A stretch of DNA of 37,619 nucleotides. It comes from Methanobacteriota archaeon. GTDB lineage: Archaea > Thermoplasmatota > Poseidoniia > Poseidoniales > Poseidoniaceae. The stretch is taken from assembly GCA_002715725.1 (NCBI GenBank), contig PAZU01000005.1, positions 18,792 through 56,410 of the forward strand, given 5' to 3'. Made by a program: the position numbers and the translations under genes. Below, in pieces: positions 25,718 through 33,367 of the stretch (its first letter is position 1; each line of letters opens with the position of its first letter). The notes beneath the pieces are model-generated. The model did no database searches and was not told the origin of the DNA. It saw only the letters and a list, made by a program, of their open reading frames with translations.

Positions 25718-26899
25718 TCAAAGTTCTCGTAATTTTGTTGATAGGATATTGCTAATGGATTCGCCAACATCGCTACAAGATGCTGAGCCGCCTAAATCAT
25801 AGGTCAGTGAATTACCGCCTCTTAGATGGTCTGCGACACTATCATCGATTAACTGAGCCACCTGTACAAGTCCTTCATCTCCATTCTTGCGGCCCAACCA
25901 ATCTAGCATCATTTGTATTGAATTAATGCTGGCAATCGGATTCACTTTGTTGAGGCCTGCGTGTTTTGGAGCGCTACCATGAACTGGCTCAAAGAAAGCG
26001 TGATTGTCGCCTACGTTACCTGAAGCCGCCATGCCCATTCCTCCTTGTAGAACTGCCCCTAAATCGGTAGCGATATCGCCAAACATGTTTGACAGTACAA
26101 CGACATCATAGAATTCTGGAGTTCTTGTCAGCCACTGCATGAATGCATCGATGTAGCCATGGTCTGTTTCAATTGAAGAGTGTGATGAAGCTACTTCATC
26201 AAACACCCTACGAAATAATTGACACCCTCTAGTTACATTGCTCTTGTCGATACAAGATACGCGGCTTACACCGTCTACGGGAGCTCCACTTCGAGTTTGG
26301 GCGATTTCGAATCCCATTTTGACTAACCGTTCGGTTCCTTTGGCCGATATAGGACGAGGGTCGTATGCTACTTCTCCCTCCAATCCCGGGAATGACATCT
26401 CAGGAGGCGTGTATTCTTCTCGTCCAAGTGCTCTATCGGCACTTCGGCGAAGTAATGAGTGATACAATCCCTCTGTGTTCTCCCTTAGAACAGTCATATC
26501 TACCATCCCGGGCTCCCAAATTTGTGTGAACCGCCCGTGTACCTTGTGAGGAACTCCTTCGTACAATTTAATCGGTCTAACATTTGCATACAAATCCAAA
26601 CCTGCCCTCATTCCAAGAATCACAGAGCCGCCCGCTAAATCTCCATTTGGAAGTCTGGCTCCAGGGTAACCAATCGCTCCTAAGAAAATCGCATCTGCTT
26701 CATCACGACAAAATTCAAACGAGCCCTCAGCCCACTCTTCACCAGTTTCTTTGTAGTGTTGGCCACCACAAGGAATCATGACCTGTTCGAATCCATGATT
26801 CGTGTGTGCTTGAACGGTGTCTAAGATCCGCATCGCTTCAAGAGCGACTTCTCTGCCAGTTCCGTCGCCAGGCAAAATTGCGATGCGGTGGTCGCTCAT
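25718..26899 (-). CDS. 3-isopropylmalate dehydrogenase-like beta-decarboxylating dehydrogenase
   Basis: NAD-dependent oxidative decarboxylase of the isocitrate/isopropylmalate dehydrogenase family. Motifs: IAILPGDGTGREV at the N terminus, DLYANVRPIKLYEGV, LRENTEGLYH (substrate loop), the Lys in CIDKSNVTRGCQLF, the metal/signature block DVVVLSNMFGDIATDLGAVLQGGMGMAASGN, and FEPVHGSAPKHAG for NAD binding. The 393 aa is slightly longer than LeuB (~360), and the insertion around ADRALGREEYTPPEMSFPG is unusual. LeuB is the best guess, but homoisocitrate or tartrate/malate-type activity cannot be excluded. The start is ATG 26899; the track's GTG adds two residues. Confidence 0.85.
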   Translation of the reverse strand: MSDHRIAILPGDGTGREVALEAMRILDTVQAHTNHGFEQVMIPCGGQHYKETGEEWAEGSFEFCRDEADAIFLGAIGYPGARLPNGDLAGGSVILGMRAGLDLYANVRPIKLYEGVPHKVHGRFTQIWEPGMVDMTVLRENTEGLYHSLLRRSADRALGREEYTPPEMSFPGLEGEVAYDPRPISAKGTERLVKMGFEIAQTRSGAPVDGVSRVSCIDKSNVTRGCQLFRRVFDEVASSHSSIETDHGYIDAFMQWLTRTPEFYDVVVLSNMFGDIATDLGAVLQGGMGMAASGNVGDNHAFFEPVHGSAPKHAGLNKVNPIASINSIQMMLDWLGRKNGDEGLVQVAQLIDDSVADHLRGGNSLTYDLGGSASCSDVGESISNILSTKLREL

Positions 26900-26970
26900 A
26901 CCCACGGCAAAAGGCGCACCTACATGAACGCGCGCCCGAGCAATGTTTCAGTAATTCAGACGGTTGTGTC

Positions 26971-27057
26971 CATTGGAATAAGTAAACCATGTCCGCAACC
27001 GCGCAGTAATACACTATTCCAATAGAAGTGTACCTGTATACGTCATACTGTACCTTT
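26971..27057 (+). promoter_or_regulatory. Regulatory-looking region before the 204-aa gene: inverted repeat and palindromic patch
   Basis: ATTGGAATA (26972-26980) and TATTCCAAT (27015-27023) are a perfect 9-bp inverted repeat separated by 34 bp. A second patch just downstream contains TGTAC twice around GTATAC. CATTGGAATAA also occurs at about 2164, upstream of the 82-aa winged-helix gene. These could be operator sites for a shared regulator. Confidence 0.35.
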
Positions 27058-27084
27058 ATGGAGCGCCACTACGAGCATAATATC

Positions 27085-27699
27085 ATGGCTGAGGACAGTC
27101 GCGATAAATCTGAGAGAAGATTGCGAGTGGACCAGATGCCTCTTGCTGTCAAACGTCTTGTGGATACGATGATAGGAATTGATCCTAACTTCGAAATCGA
27201 AGATTGGTTAATCCAAAAAGCAAATGAGGATTTGGCGCTAATTCAGTTAGATATTCAAAGAGAAAGGAGACAGTTGGAACAACGAATTCATCGGTTAGAG
27301 TCTCTTGCCAAAAGGCTGAATCCAGAAGATATGAGAGAAATTCCTAAAGGACAAACTAACCTTTTCGATTGCTTTGATATCCCTCTTCCATTAAAGCACC
27401 TTACGGATAGAATTGAAGAAATTGAAAACGAAGAGCCGCACCCTGCAGGGACTTTCATCAATCTACTTCCTAATGGAGGATGTGATGATCCTTTGCTCGC
27501 AGTTACAGCACAAATGATGCTGATTATAGCTCAAGAAAAGGTTGGAAGGGGCGCTAACTGGATTGATTTAGATGACCTTTTCTCTCCACTCCTCGAAAAC
27601 GGAATCTCGCAGGAAGAATGTGACGAAGCGCTGGACCATTTATTGATGACCAGCCAAATTCACGAGATTGATGATGATTGCTTCATTCCCGACGAGTGA
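27085..27699 (+). CDS. Hypothetical coiled-coil protein with a possible winged-helix C terminus
   Basis: I do not recognise this protein. Starting at ATG 27085 (MAEDSRDKSERRLRVD; ATG 27058 is possible, the track's GTG less so) it has a basic N terminus, a helical region near residues 40-70 (IQLDIQRERRQLEQRIHRLESL) that looks like a coiled coil, a mid segment KGQTNLFDCFDIPLP, and a C-terminal ~60 residues (LIIAQEKVGRGANWIDLDDLFSPLLENG then QEECDEALDHLL) with the helix-turn-helix spacing of a winged helix. No membrane segment is seen. It is the first of three adjacent genes and has palindromic sequence upstream. Confidence 0.72.
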   Translation: MAEDSRDKSERRLRVDQMPLAVKRLVDTMIGIDPNFEIEDWLIQKANEDLALIQLDIQRERRQLEQRIHRLESLAKRLNPEDMREIPKGQTNLFDCFDIPLPLKHLTDRIEEIENEEPHPAGTFINLLPNGGCDDPLLAVTAQMMLIIAQEKVGRGANWIDLDDLFSPLLENGISQEECDEALDHLLMTSQIHEIDDDCFIPDE

Positions 27700-27761
27700 A
27701 AGTGGGCTCCCTTGGACTCCCTACTTCGGTTCAATATATGCCGGATGCGTAATAATTTGTC

Positions 27762-28337
27762 ATGGGGCTAATAAGATCAACAATAATTGGAATTTCTGCA
27801 TGGTGGGTGATGGTGATCTTAGAGGTCAAGCCACATGTGGCTATTGGCGTGGGAATCTTTGCTGCCTTTATGTCTGAATCAATGATTCAGGCAAGTGCAA
27901 GAAGTCATCTGCGTCATAAAGCGACATCACTTGAAAGCGAATTAAATATTGCAATTGGCCAAATTACAGATATGAAAAGAGCCCTAGATCTTACCACCAA
28001 AGACCTGAGAGAAGCATTAGACGAACTACATCGAAGAGATGCAATTGGCAGTCCTGCTGCTAGAGAATTACTAGCGAGACAAGAAGAGGCTATGGAGGCT
28101 CAAAGGACTGCGCTTGAAGTATCGACAGATCGTTCATTCGAAACCCTGGAATCACTTGAAAGAATGATTATTTCTCAAGGTCAACAAACTGCAAGAGTTC
28201 AGGAAGTTCTTTCGATGGTCTTAGAGAAGTTAGCTCTGGAACCGCGCCAACACATCAGTATGAGGGATTCTGTACTCACGCAGGAGAATAATTCAACACC
28301 TGCTATGACAGACGAGATAATATCCCTGATGGGTTAA
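27762..28337 (+). CDS. Membrane-anchored coiled-coil protein, 191 aa
   Basis: The N terminus holds two closely spaced hydrophobic segments (STIIGISAWWVMVILEV and VAIGVGIFAAFMSESMI). From about residue 45 a long, regular Leu/Ala heptad pattern (LESELNIAIGQITDMKRALDL, then LREALDELHRR) suggests a cytosolic coiled coil, broken by GSPAAREL near residue 107. The topology, two-helix anchor plus coiled coil, recalls RmuC-like or cell-division scaffold proteins, but no motif supports a family. It lies 62 bp after the preceding gene and 8 bp before the next, so the last two are surely co-transcribed. Confidence 0.75.
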   Translation: MGLIRSTIIGISAWWVMVILEVKPHVAIGVGIFAAFMSESMIQASARSHLRHKATSLESELNIAIGQITDMKRALDLTTKDLREALDELHRRDAIGSPAARELLARQEEAMEAQRTALEVSTDRSFETLESLERMIISQGQQTARVQEVLSMVLEKLALEPRQHISMRDSVLTQENNSTPAMTDEIISLMG

Positions 28338-28345
28338 GTGGTTTT

Positions 28346-29017
28346 ATGCACGACTCGATGCTTGAACTAAAGCGCCTAAAATTGCGCTCAAAAATTTATA
28401 CTCCATTCATCATTATCGGCATAGTTGGGATTACTTTTGCAATGATTGTGGGTCTTGGCAAAGAAGACCCTTTGGTTTTTGATACACATGTTTTCATGCT
28501 AATTGGAGGGGCAACATGTACATTATTTGGAATGATGTTGTACCAAAATGAAGAAAGTTTCGCCCAGAAATATGACATGACTCACCTCTTGGACATGGAG
28601 GATAAAGAAGAGAGGTATCAAGCATATCTCGAACATTTGTCAGATTGGATTGCCAACGATATCGAAGAAGTTAATCCGATAAGAACCAGAGGGTCCGACC
28701 CCTTGGGACCTGATTGGGGTAAAACGGATTTCAAACTCGGGCACAAGCCAATCAGGCGTGATGCAATCGCAGAAGGTAAGAAATATACAGGAATGGAAGA
28801 TGAATTGACTGCTGGCGAAAAAATGGTTGCTGATGCAAACAAAAAATACGCTACAATGGCTCAAGAGAGGTGGGAAGTTGCTGAATCTAATGATCCTGAT
28901 TTGATAGAATACGGTGTCGAAAAATTGGGGGACCTTGTAAGAACAGATTACTTTGACAAAAACGCCGAAGAAGGTGGATTCTCTAAAGTAGCAAATCCAG
29001 ACTCTGATACCCATTGA
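28346..29017 (+). CDS. Membrane protein with two helices and an acidic cytosolic tail, 223 aa
   Basis: I do not recognise this protein. Two membrane helices occupy residues about 18-36 (YTPFIIIGIVGITFAMIVG) and 47-65 (FMLIGGATCTLFGMMLY). The remaining ~155 residues are soluble and highly charged (MEDKEERYQAYLEHL, AESNDPDLIEYGVEKLGD). The preceding gene also has a two-helix N-terminal anchor, so the two may form a membrane complex. It is 8 bp downstream of that gene and 31 bp upstream of the nucleotidyltransferase, leaving open that all belong to one long transcript with the sugar genes. Confidence 0.75.
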   Translation: MHDSMLELKRLKLRSKIYTPFIIIGIVGITFAMIVGLGKEDPLVFDTHVFMLIGGATCTLFGMMLYQNEESFAQKYDMTHLLDMEDKEERYQAYLEHLSDWIANDIEEVNPIRTRGSDPLGPDWGKTDFKLGHKPIRRDAIAEGKKYTGMEDELTAGEKMVADANKKYATMAQERWEVAESNDPDLIEYGVEKLGDLVRTDYFDKNAEEGGFSKVANPDSDTH

Positions 29018-29048
29018 TACAATAAGTCTGCACTACGAGGCGCATAGG

Positions 29049-29747
29049 ATGAAAGCCATAATCGTGGCAGGAGGTCATGGGAGCCGCTTGTATCCTATGA
29101 CTAACTTCACTCACAAGACATTGCTTCCATTATGTGGCCGGCCTATCATCGATTACGTTCTTTCAACAATTAGACACGCAGGGATTACAGACATCACAAT
29201 TATCGGAAACAAGTTCATCGATAAAATTCGTAATCATGTGGGCAAGGATGTGCGCTATGTTCTGGAAGAAGAGCCGAAAGGCGTTGCACCGGCTCTGCAA
29301 TTGGCTAGAGATGGCAATGAAGGATGTCCGTTGCTGATTTGGTTTTCTGACAACATCACAAATATCAATCTAAAATCTGATGTTGAGTCTTTCAAACAAG
29401 GTGCTATTTTCCTAACAAGATTAGTAGATACGCCTAGTGAATTCGGCATAGCTGTTGTCGAAGACGGCAAGGTAGTCGATGTCATAGAAAAACCAACTAA
29501 TCCTCCTGGGAATTTGGCTATTGGAGGAATCTACATTTTTGATGAAAGGTTTTGGGAACGGCTAGATTCTGTACAAGATTCCCCTAAATTCTCCATCTCA
29601 GATGTCACCAGACAATACCTTGTAGAAGATGAAGGCAGGGTTATTTCTGTGGGAGAGAACACATGGATAGATTGTGGAACTCCTGAAAGCCTTCACAGAG
29701 CAGCACAAATGGTAGAGGACGGTCTATTCACAATTAGAGGGGATTGA
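29049..29747 (+). CDS. Sugar-1-phosphate nucleotidyltransferase (RmlA/GlmU-type)
   Basis: Transfers a nucleotidyl group to a sugar-1-phosphate, producing an activated sugar for glycan synthesis. Motifs: MKAIIVAGGHGSRLYPMT (nucleotide loop), KTLLPLCGRPIIDYVL, IRHAGITDITII, WFSDNI carrying the metal-binding Asp near residue 101, VIEKPTNPPGNLAIGGIYIFD and WIDCGTPESL. The protein stops after the catalytic domain (232 aa), without a hexapeptide-repeat domain, so it is closest to RmlA/glucose-1-phosphate thymidylyl- or uridylyltransferases. The base and sugar are unclear. It abuts the dehydrogenase gene by 1 nt, forming a cassette with it and GtrA. Confidence 0.9.
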   Translation: MKAIIVAGGHGSRLYPMTNFTHKTLLPLCGRPIIDYVLSTIRHAGITDITIIGNKFIDKIRNHVGKDVRYVLEEEPKGVAPALQLARDGNEGCPLLIWFSDNITNINLKSDVESFKQGAIFLTRLVDTPSEFGIAVVEDGKVVDVIEKPTNPPGNLAIGGIYIFDERFWERLDSVQDSPKFSISDVTRQYLVEDEGRVISVGENTWIDCGTPESLHRAAQMVEDGLFTIRGD

Positions 29748-29748
29748 A

Positions 29749-30570
29749 ATGCGAATCGGAATAATCGGCGCAGGTATTGTCGGAGGAACAATGGAACATT
29801 GTTTCAATGATAAGCACGAATTATTTGTTCACGACCCTCGAAGGGGAACTGAATTGTCTGATGTAATCGAAAATTGCGAAATGGCATATATCGCAGTTCC
29901 AACTCCTGCTAATGATGATGGTTCTTGTGACACCAGTATTGTTGAAGGGATTTTAGATGAATTACCTGACGGATTTATCGCCGTGATTAAGAGCACGGTA
30001 ATTCCAGGAACCACAGCAAGGTTACAATCAGAATATCCTCGACTCAAATTAGCTTATTCTCCTGAATTTTTAGTTGAAAGAAATCGCTTACAAGATTTCG
30101 CTAATCAGAAAATTTTGGTTGTTGGAAGTGATCATGAAGATGTTGCTTCACTAGTTTTTCAACATCATAAAATTGCAGATGTCCTTGATAGGGCAAAGAT
30201 GTTTCATGTCACCAATACGGAAGCAGAGATGGTCAAATATACCAAGAATAATTTCTATGCACTGAAAGTGATTTTTGCTAATCAGATGTATGATATTTGT
30301 AATGCGATGGGCATTGAATGGTCTGTCATCAAAGAAATAATCACCGCTCCACAAGACCAGCCAATAGGTAACTCGCATCTTGAACCGATGATGGGTTTAA
30401 TGAGAGGTTTCGGAGGGAAATGTTTGCCCAAAGATACTCTGGCATTGCGAGAACTGGCTAGGAGCTTAGGTGTAGATTACGATTTACTCGATGCTATGCA
30501 AAGCGATAATGCAGCGCTTAGGAACACGCCCACAGGAAAGCCATCCGATGTGTCTACGGAGGATGATTGA
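29749..30570 (+). CDS. UDP-sugar 6-dehydrogenase-like protein, lacking the C-terminal domain
   Basis: N-terminal NAD-binding domain MRIGIIGAGIVGG and the following AVPTPANDDGSCDTSIVEG, KSTVIPGTTARLQ and AYSPEFLVERN are diagnostic of UDP-glucose/UDP-ManNAc dehydrogenases. The central helix domain has the expected Lys/Asn (AEMVKYTKNNFYALKV), and GGKCLPKD at about residue 225 carries the catalytic Cys. The family normally has 400-450 aa; this one ends about 45 residues after that Cys, so the C-terminal UDP-binding domain is missing. The frame is clean and its stop is overlapped by the next gene, so this seems a natural short form. It may have altered substrate use or need a partner. Confidence 0.83.
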   Translation: MRIGIIGAGIVGGTMEHCFNDKHELFVHDPRRGTELSDVIENCEMAYIAVPTPANDDGSCDTSIVEGILDELPDGFIAVIKSTVIPGTTARLQSEYPRLKLAYSPEFLVERNRLQDFANQKILVVGSDHEDVASLVFQHHKIADVLDRAKMFHVTNTEAEMVKYTKNNFYALKVIFANQMYDICNAMGIEWSVIKEIITAPQDQPIGNSHLEPMMGLMRGFGGKCLPKDTLALRELARSLGVDYDLLDAMQSDNAALRNTPTGKPSDVSTEDD

Positions 30571-30989
30571 TGTTAGGAGAACATGGTTCGTTTCGTAGAT
30601 ATATAATGACTGCAATGGTTAATTTCATTGCATTTTATTCACTTTGGGAATTATTTGTTTTCTTTTTACCTAGTGACGATTATTGGCCAACTGTTGCTTG
30701 GTCGATTGCTTGGTTTCTAGGTTCACTACAAGCCCACTGGACTCATAGAATTTGGACATTTGATTCTGAAAGAGACATCAGGTGGACAATACCCACTACA
30801 ATGGCTTTGTACACAATTGGAGGGGTCGGTTCGACTGCTTGTTACTACATTGGAACCGTGTCCTGGGGCTTCAATGAACGAATTGTATTTCTACTAAATT
30901 CAAGCCTGTGGGGATTCCTGAATTATTTGGGACAAAGAGAGATTGCATTCAAAGAAATCAATACTTCTCCCCTTTCAGAAACCGAATAA
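30570..30989 (+). CDS. GtrA-family membrane protein
   Basis: Four membrane helices in 139 aa, beginning near residues 10-33 (YIMTAMVNFIAFYSLWELF), match the GtrA/DPMS-like family that moves lipid-linked sugars across the membrane in surface glycan synthesis. Recognisable positions are FLGSLQAHWTHRIWTF near the end of the second helix and SSLWGFLNYLGQREIAF at the C terminus, equivalent to the family's FxxxRxWTF and FxxxRxxVF. ATG 30570 overlaps the previous stop (TGATG), arguing for translational coupling with the dehydrogenase. No glycosyltransferase partner lies directly beside it. Its end overlaps the convergent glutaredoxin gene by 32 nt. Confidence 0.83.
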   Translation: MLGEHGSFRRYIMTAMVNFIAFYSLWELFVFFLPSDDYWPTVAWSIAWFLGSLQAHWTHRIWTFDSERDIRWTIPTTMALYTIGGVGSTACYYIGTVSWGFNERIVFLLNSSLWGFLNYLGQREIAFKEINTSPLSETE

Positions 30990-31278
30990 TCTTCTGCAAT
31001 ATTCCTACTTTGGGCTTATTCACCAAACCCAATCGCCAATCTAATTCTCCAGCCTTGTCGAATCGAACAACATCATCGAATCCGCCGATCCATTCGCCGC
31101 CGATAAACACCTGTGGGATTTTTTTCGAGTTTTTTGTTCGAACTGCGAATTCGATATCTGTTTTCCTAGATTTACCTAATCTCTTTTCGACATAATCGAT
31201 GCCTTTGCGGTCTAGATAATGTTTGACGTTTACGCAGGCCGGGCAACCTTTGTTGGTATACACCTCGACCTCGACCAT
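30958..31278 (-). CDS. Glutaredoxin-like thiol-disulfide protein
   Basis: A compact thioredoxin-fold protein of 106 aa. The start ATG 31278 gives MVEVEVYTNKGCPACVNVK with the redox-active CPAC at Cys12/Cys15. The cis-Pro region KIPQVFIGGEWIGGFDDV is the classic glutaredoxin TxPxVFI...GGxxDL motif, and this places the protein with GrxC/NrdH-like enzymes. The C-terminal ~25 residues (VNKPKVGILQKIIRFLKGE) form an extra basic, amphipathic helix not common in glutaredoxins. Likely a reductant for ribonucleotide reductase or other cytosolic disulfides; the electron donor is unknown. It overlaps gtrA by 32 nt, on the opposite strand. Confidence 0.9.
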   Translation of the reverse strand: MVEVEVYTNKGCPACVNVKHYLDRKGIDYVEKRLGKSRKTDIEFAVRTKNSKKIPQVFIGGEWIGGFDDVVRFDKAGELDWRLGLVNKPKVGILQKIIRFLKGEKY

Positions 31279-31357
31279 GCTTTTGCTCTCCAATATTCAC
31301 TTTTGAATTGCTCGTTCTAGCGTGGGATTCAAGTCCTGCGACGGACACGCCATCATC

Positions 31358-31789
31358 ATGCTGCCTGATACGGTGCACAAGTTGCCTCAATCCGAAAGAT
31401 TCGCTTATGCTAGACTGCTAGCGTACATGACAAGAGTTGACAACGAATTGACTGTCGAAGAAATGTCTATGTTTGAGCAAAGACTTGGAACTGCACTACT
31501 ATCTCCAAAGCAAAGGCAGATGATTCGTGCTGATCTGAAGAATCCCCCTCCATTGGATGAATGCTTAGAGGGCATGGGAGATGAAGCAGGCAGGCTCGCA
31601 TTGAGAGATGCTGTATTGATGGCTGCTTCTGATGGAACTGTAGATGAAGATGAAAGAGAGGCTCTAGAAGATATAGCTGAACATCTCGACCTTGCTCCAG
31701 ATGCCATCAATAGATTGCTAAACTGGACTGTGGAAGGTTATGCCTGGATGCAGGCAGGATACGATTTACTGAATGACCTATCTAGGTGA
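31358..31789 (+). CDS. TerB-like domain protein (first of two)
   Basis: A small acidic all-helical protein of 143 aa. The pattern ARLLAYMTRVDNELTVEEMSMFEQRL and later LRDAVLMAASDGTVDEDEREALEDIAEHLDL matches the TerB/DjlA-like helical domain, with two Asp-rich helix turns (VDNELTVEE, SDGTVDEDE) that in TerB bind metal. ATG 31358 is preferred; the track begins at a GTG. TerB-family proteins relate to tellurite-type stress and membrane functions, but the role is generally unclear. It overlaps the next, homologous gene by 17 nt, so translation is probably coupled and the pair likely arose by duplication. Confidence 0.78.
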   Translation: MLPDTVHKLPQSERFAYARLLAYMTRVDNELTVEEMSMFEQRLGTALLSPKQRQMIRADLKNPPPLDECLEGMGDEAGRLALRDAVLMAASDGTVDEDEREALEDIAEHLDLAPDAINRLLNWTVEGYAWMQAGYDLLNDLSR

Positions 31790-32243
31790 TATTCTGCTTC
31801 CAGATGCTGCTCTTGCATTAGCTGAAGAACAGCGTAGAAAGATTGCCTGCGCACTAGTAATGGTTGCTGCCTCAGATGGCGCTCTAGTTAGAGAAGAAAT
31901 CTCTGCCATTGAGTCGGCCATGGGCCTAATGATGTTACATCCGGAAAGTCGGGAAGAAGTTCGGCAATTACTAACACAGCCGCCTGACCTCGATTCTATA
32001 CTAAATGGAATGGAGGTCTCTTCAATCAGACTGGCATTGAGGGACGCCGCTCTACTAGCATCTGTTGATGGAGATTATGATGATGCTGAATTGGCTGCTC
32101 TTCGAAAAATATGTGATGCTGCCGGATTATCAGAAAAGGAATTATCTAAAATTCTCGATTGGGTATCTGATTATTGGAGAATGAGTGCGAATGGTCGCTC
32201 GATAATTTCCCTGCCACTACCCGGGGATGAAGACATTCTGTGA
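31773..32243 (+). CDS. TerB-like domain protein (second of two)
   Basis: A 156-aa homologue of the preceding gene: IACALVMVAASDGALVREEISAIESAMGLM and LRDAALLASVDGDYDDAELAALRKICDAAGL repeat the same two helical turns, and both proteins share the middle text LxPxxRxxxRxxLxxPPxLDxxLxGM. The shared order shows they are paralogues of equal domain content. The protein ends in a short Pro/Asp segment (LPLPGDEDIL). The 17-nt overlap implies coupled expression and a possible heterodimer. Function is not deducible. Confidence 0.78.
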   Translation: MTYLGDILLPDAALALAEEQRRKIACALVMVAASDGALVREEISAIESAMGLMMLHPESREEVRQLLTQPPDLDSILNGMEVSSIRLALRDAALLASVDGDYDDAELAALRKICDAAGLSEKELSKILDWVSDYWRMSANGRSIISLPLPGDEDIL

Positions 32244-32294
32244 TTACTTAAATTCAAAAATCTAGGCGCTAAAATTTACGGATTTTGGTTTTGA

Positions 32295-32306
32295 GTTTCC
32301 GGAAAC
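32295..32306. promoter_or_regulatory. Perfect palindrome GTTTCCGGAAAC in the NTPase upstream region
   Basis: A 12-bp perfect palindrome lies about 100 bp upstream of the NTPase ATG, before the probable TATA element (TTTATTAT near 32335). It has the size and symmetry of a dimeric repressor or activator site, or may belong to the end of the TerB transcript. Confidence 0.35.
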
Positions 32307-32371
32307 CCGAAAAAAGGTGAATTCTCCCCCACACTTTATTATCAGTACCTCCCTCGAAGCAACCAGCGCAA

Positions 32372-32386
32372 TTCGCATTTTGCGAA
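32372..32386 (+). promoter_or_regulatory. Leader hairpin before the NTPase gene
   Basis: TTCGCA and TGCGAA flank TTT, a 6-bp hairpin that ends 15 nt before the ATG at 32402. With a TATA-like TTTATTAT at 32335-32342 the transcript would start near 32363, placing this hairpin in a short 5' leader. Confidence 0.35.
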
Positions 32387-32401
32387 AAGAGAGTGACACT
32401 A

Positions 32402-32986
32402 ATGGGAATACATCCAAAAATCGGAATCACTGGGCTACCAAGGTCAGGAAAATCCGCTGTCTTAGCAAAAGTTCTAGAAATGCTAGAAGATGAGAGGCGC
32501 CGCGAGATAAATGCTAGAGGTGGAGATGGAGCAAATACCGATATCATCGGAGGCATGCGTACAGAACCGTTGGTAGAAAATTCCGAAAGAGCAGGATACA
32601 AAGTCATCAATATTACAACTGGTGAGGAAGCGATTATGGCTCACAAATCAATCGATAGTAGGTTGCGCGTTTTGGGCTATGGCATAGATACTGAAGCCCT
32701 GAATAGTGTTGCGATCCCTGCTATTGAACATGCTCGAGATTATTCAGAGGTCATCGTAATTGATGAAATTGGAAAATTTGCAGTCGAATCTGAAGAATTT
32801 GTAGAGGCGGTAAGATCTGCACTAGAAGTTGACAAGCCAACCCTCCTAGCTTTACACAAAAAGAGTCGCCATCCTTTACTTCAAGATATAAGAAGAAGGG
32901 ATGATGCTCGAATTTTGGAAGTTACTCCTGTAAACAGAGCCTTGCTACCTTACAAGATTCACAAATTAATGCGTGAAACTTACTGA
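32402..32986 (+). CDS. THEP1-type nucleoside-triphosphatase
   Basis: A P-loop NTPase of the THEP1/NTPase-1 family found widely in archaea. The start MGIHPKIGITGLPRSGKSAV contains the Walker A at residues 10-17; ATG 32402 is chosen over the track's GTG at 32393. Further motifs: GYKVINITTGEE, a Walker B VIVIDEIGKF near residue 123 followed by the helix VEAVRSALEV, and LALHKKSRHPLLQDIRRR, which is the family's most characteristic block. The 194-aa length is typical. The family hydrolyses nucleoside triphosphates in vitro, but its cellular role is unsettled. The gene stands alone with its own promoter-like elements. Confidence 0.91.
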   Translation: MGIHPKIGITGLPRSGKSAVLAKVLEMLEDERRREINARGGDGANTDIIGGMRTEPLVENSERAGYKVINITTGEEAIMAHKSIDSRLRVLGYGIDTEALNSVAIPAIEHARDYSEVIVIDEIGKFAVESEEFVEAVRSALEVDKPTLLALHKKSRHPLLQDIRRRDDARILEVTPVNRALLPYKIHKLMRETY

Positions 32987-33028
32987 TTCATGCGTTGGGT
33001 TCATGCCATATAGTGTATTGCGAGTTAT

Positions 33029-33367
33029 ATGACCCCAGCAAGTAGTGCCCGCAGGTTACTACTTGGTACAGGGCTCGGTCTATTCTTAGCGGGTGGATTC
33101 GGCCTGATTTCTGGAGTTATACACCTAGATGAACCCAGCATTGGTTTCGTTATCCCATTACTAGGACTAATTCTTATCGCACTATCTGGCCCTACTGGTC
33201 GAGGCGAAGGGCCACTTTCGAATTGGTTCCCAAATGAAGACAATGAAACTCTGGCTGTAAGGGTTGAAGCTGATTTGAATCAAGAAAAACAAAATGAAGA
33301 TGTTGGAAATGCCTGGGCAAAATTAGAACATTCAATGCTCTCGAAAGAACTGGAGGGAGAAGAATGA
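33029..33367 (+). CDS. Small two-helix membrane protein, 112 aa
   Basis: I do not recognise this protein. Residues about 8-30 (LLLGTGLGLFLAGGFGLISGV) and 38-56 (IGFVIPLLGLILIALSG) are membrane helices; the remaining ~50 residues are charged and probably cytosolic (VEADLNQEKQNEDVGNAWAKLEHSM). It starts 42 bp after the NTPase gene and overlaps the next gene by 4 nt (ATGA), so these two small membrane proteins are translated together and may interact. Confidence 0.75.
   Translation: MTPASSARRLLLGTGLGLFLAGGFGLISGVIHLDEPSIGFVIPLLGLILIALSGPTGRGEGPLSNWFPNEDNETLAVRVEADLNQEKQNEDVGNAWAKLEHSMLSKELEGEE

Noticed and set aside
26780-26800. GTTCGAATCC as a tRNA T-loop
   Set aside because: It lies inside the well-supported isopropylmalate-dehydrogenase-like gene and no cloverleaf surrounds it.
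29749-30570. Frameshift as the cause of the short UDP-sugar dehydrogenase
   Set aside because: The downstream sequence encodes a coherent GtrA protein starting at the stop codon, and no remaining dehydrogenase C-terminal domain is visible in any frame.
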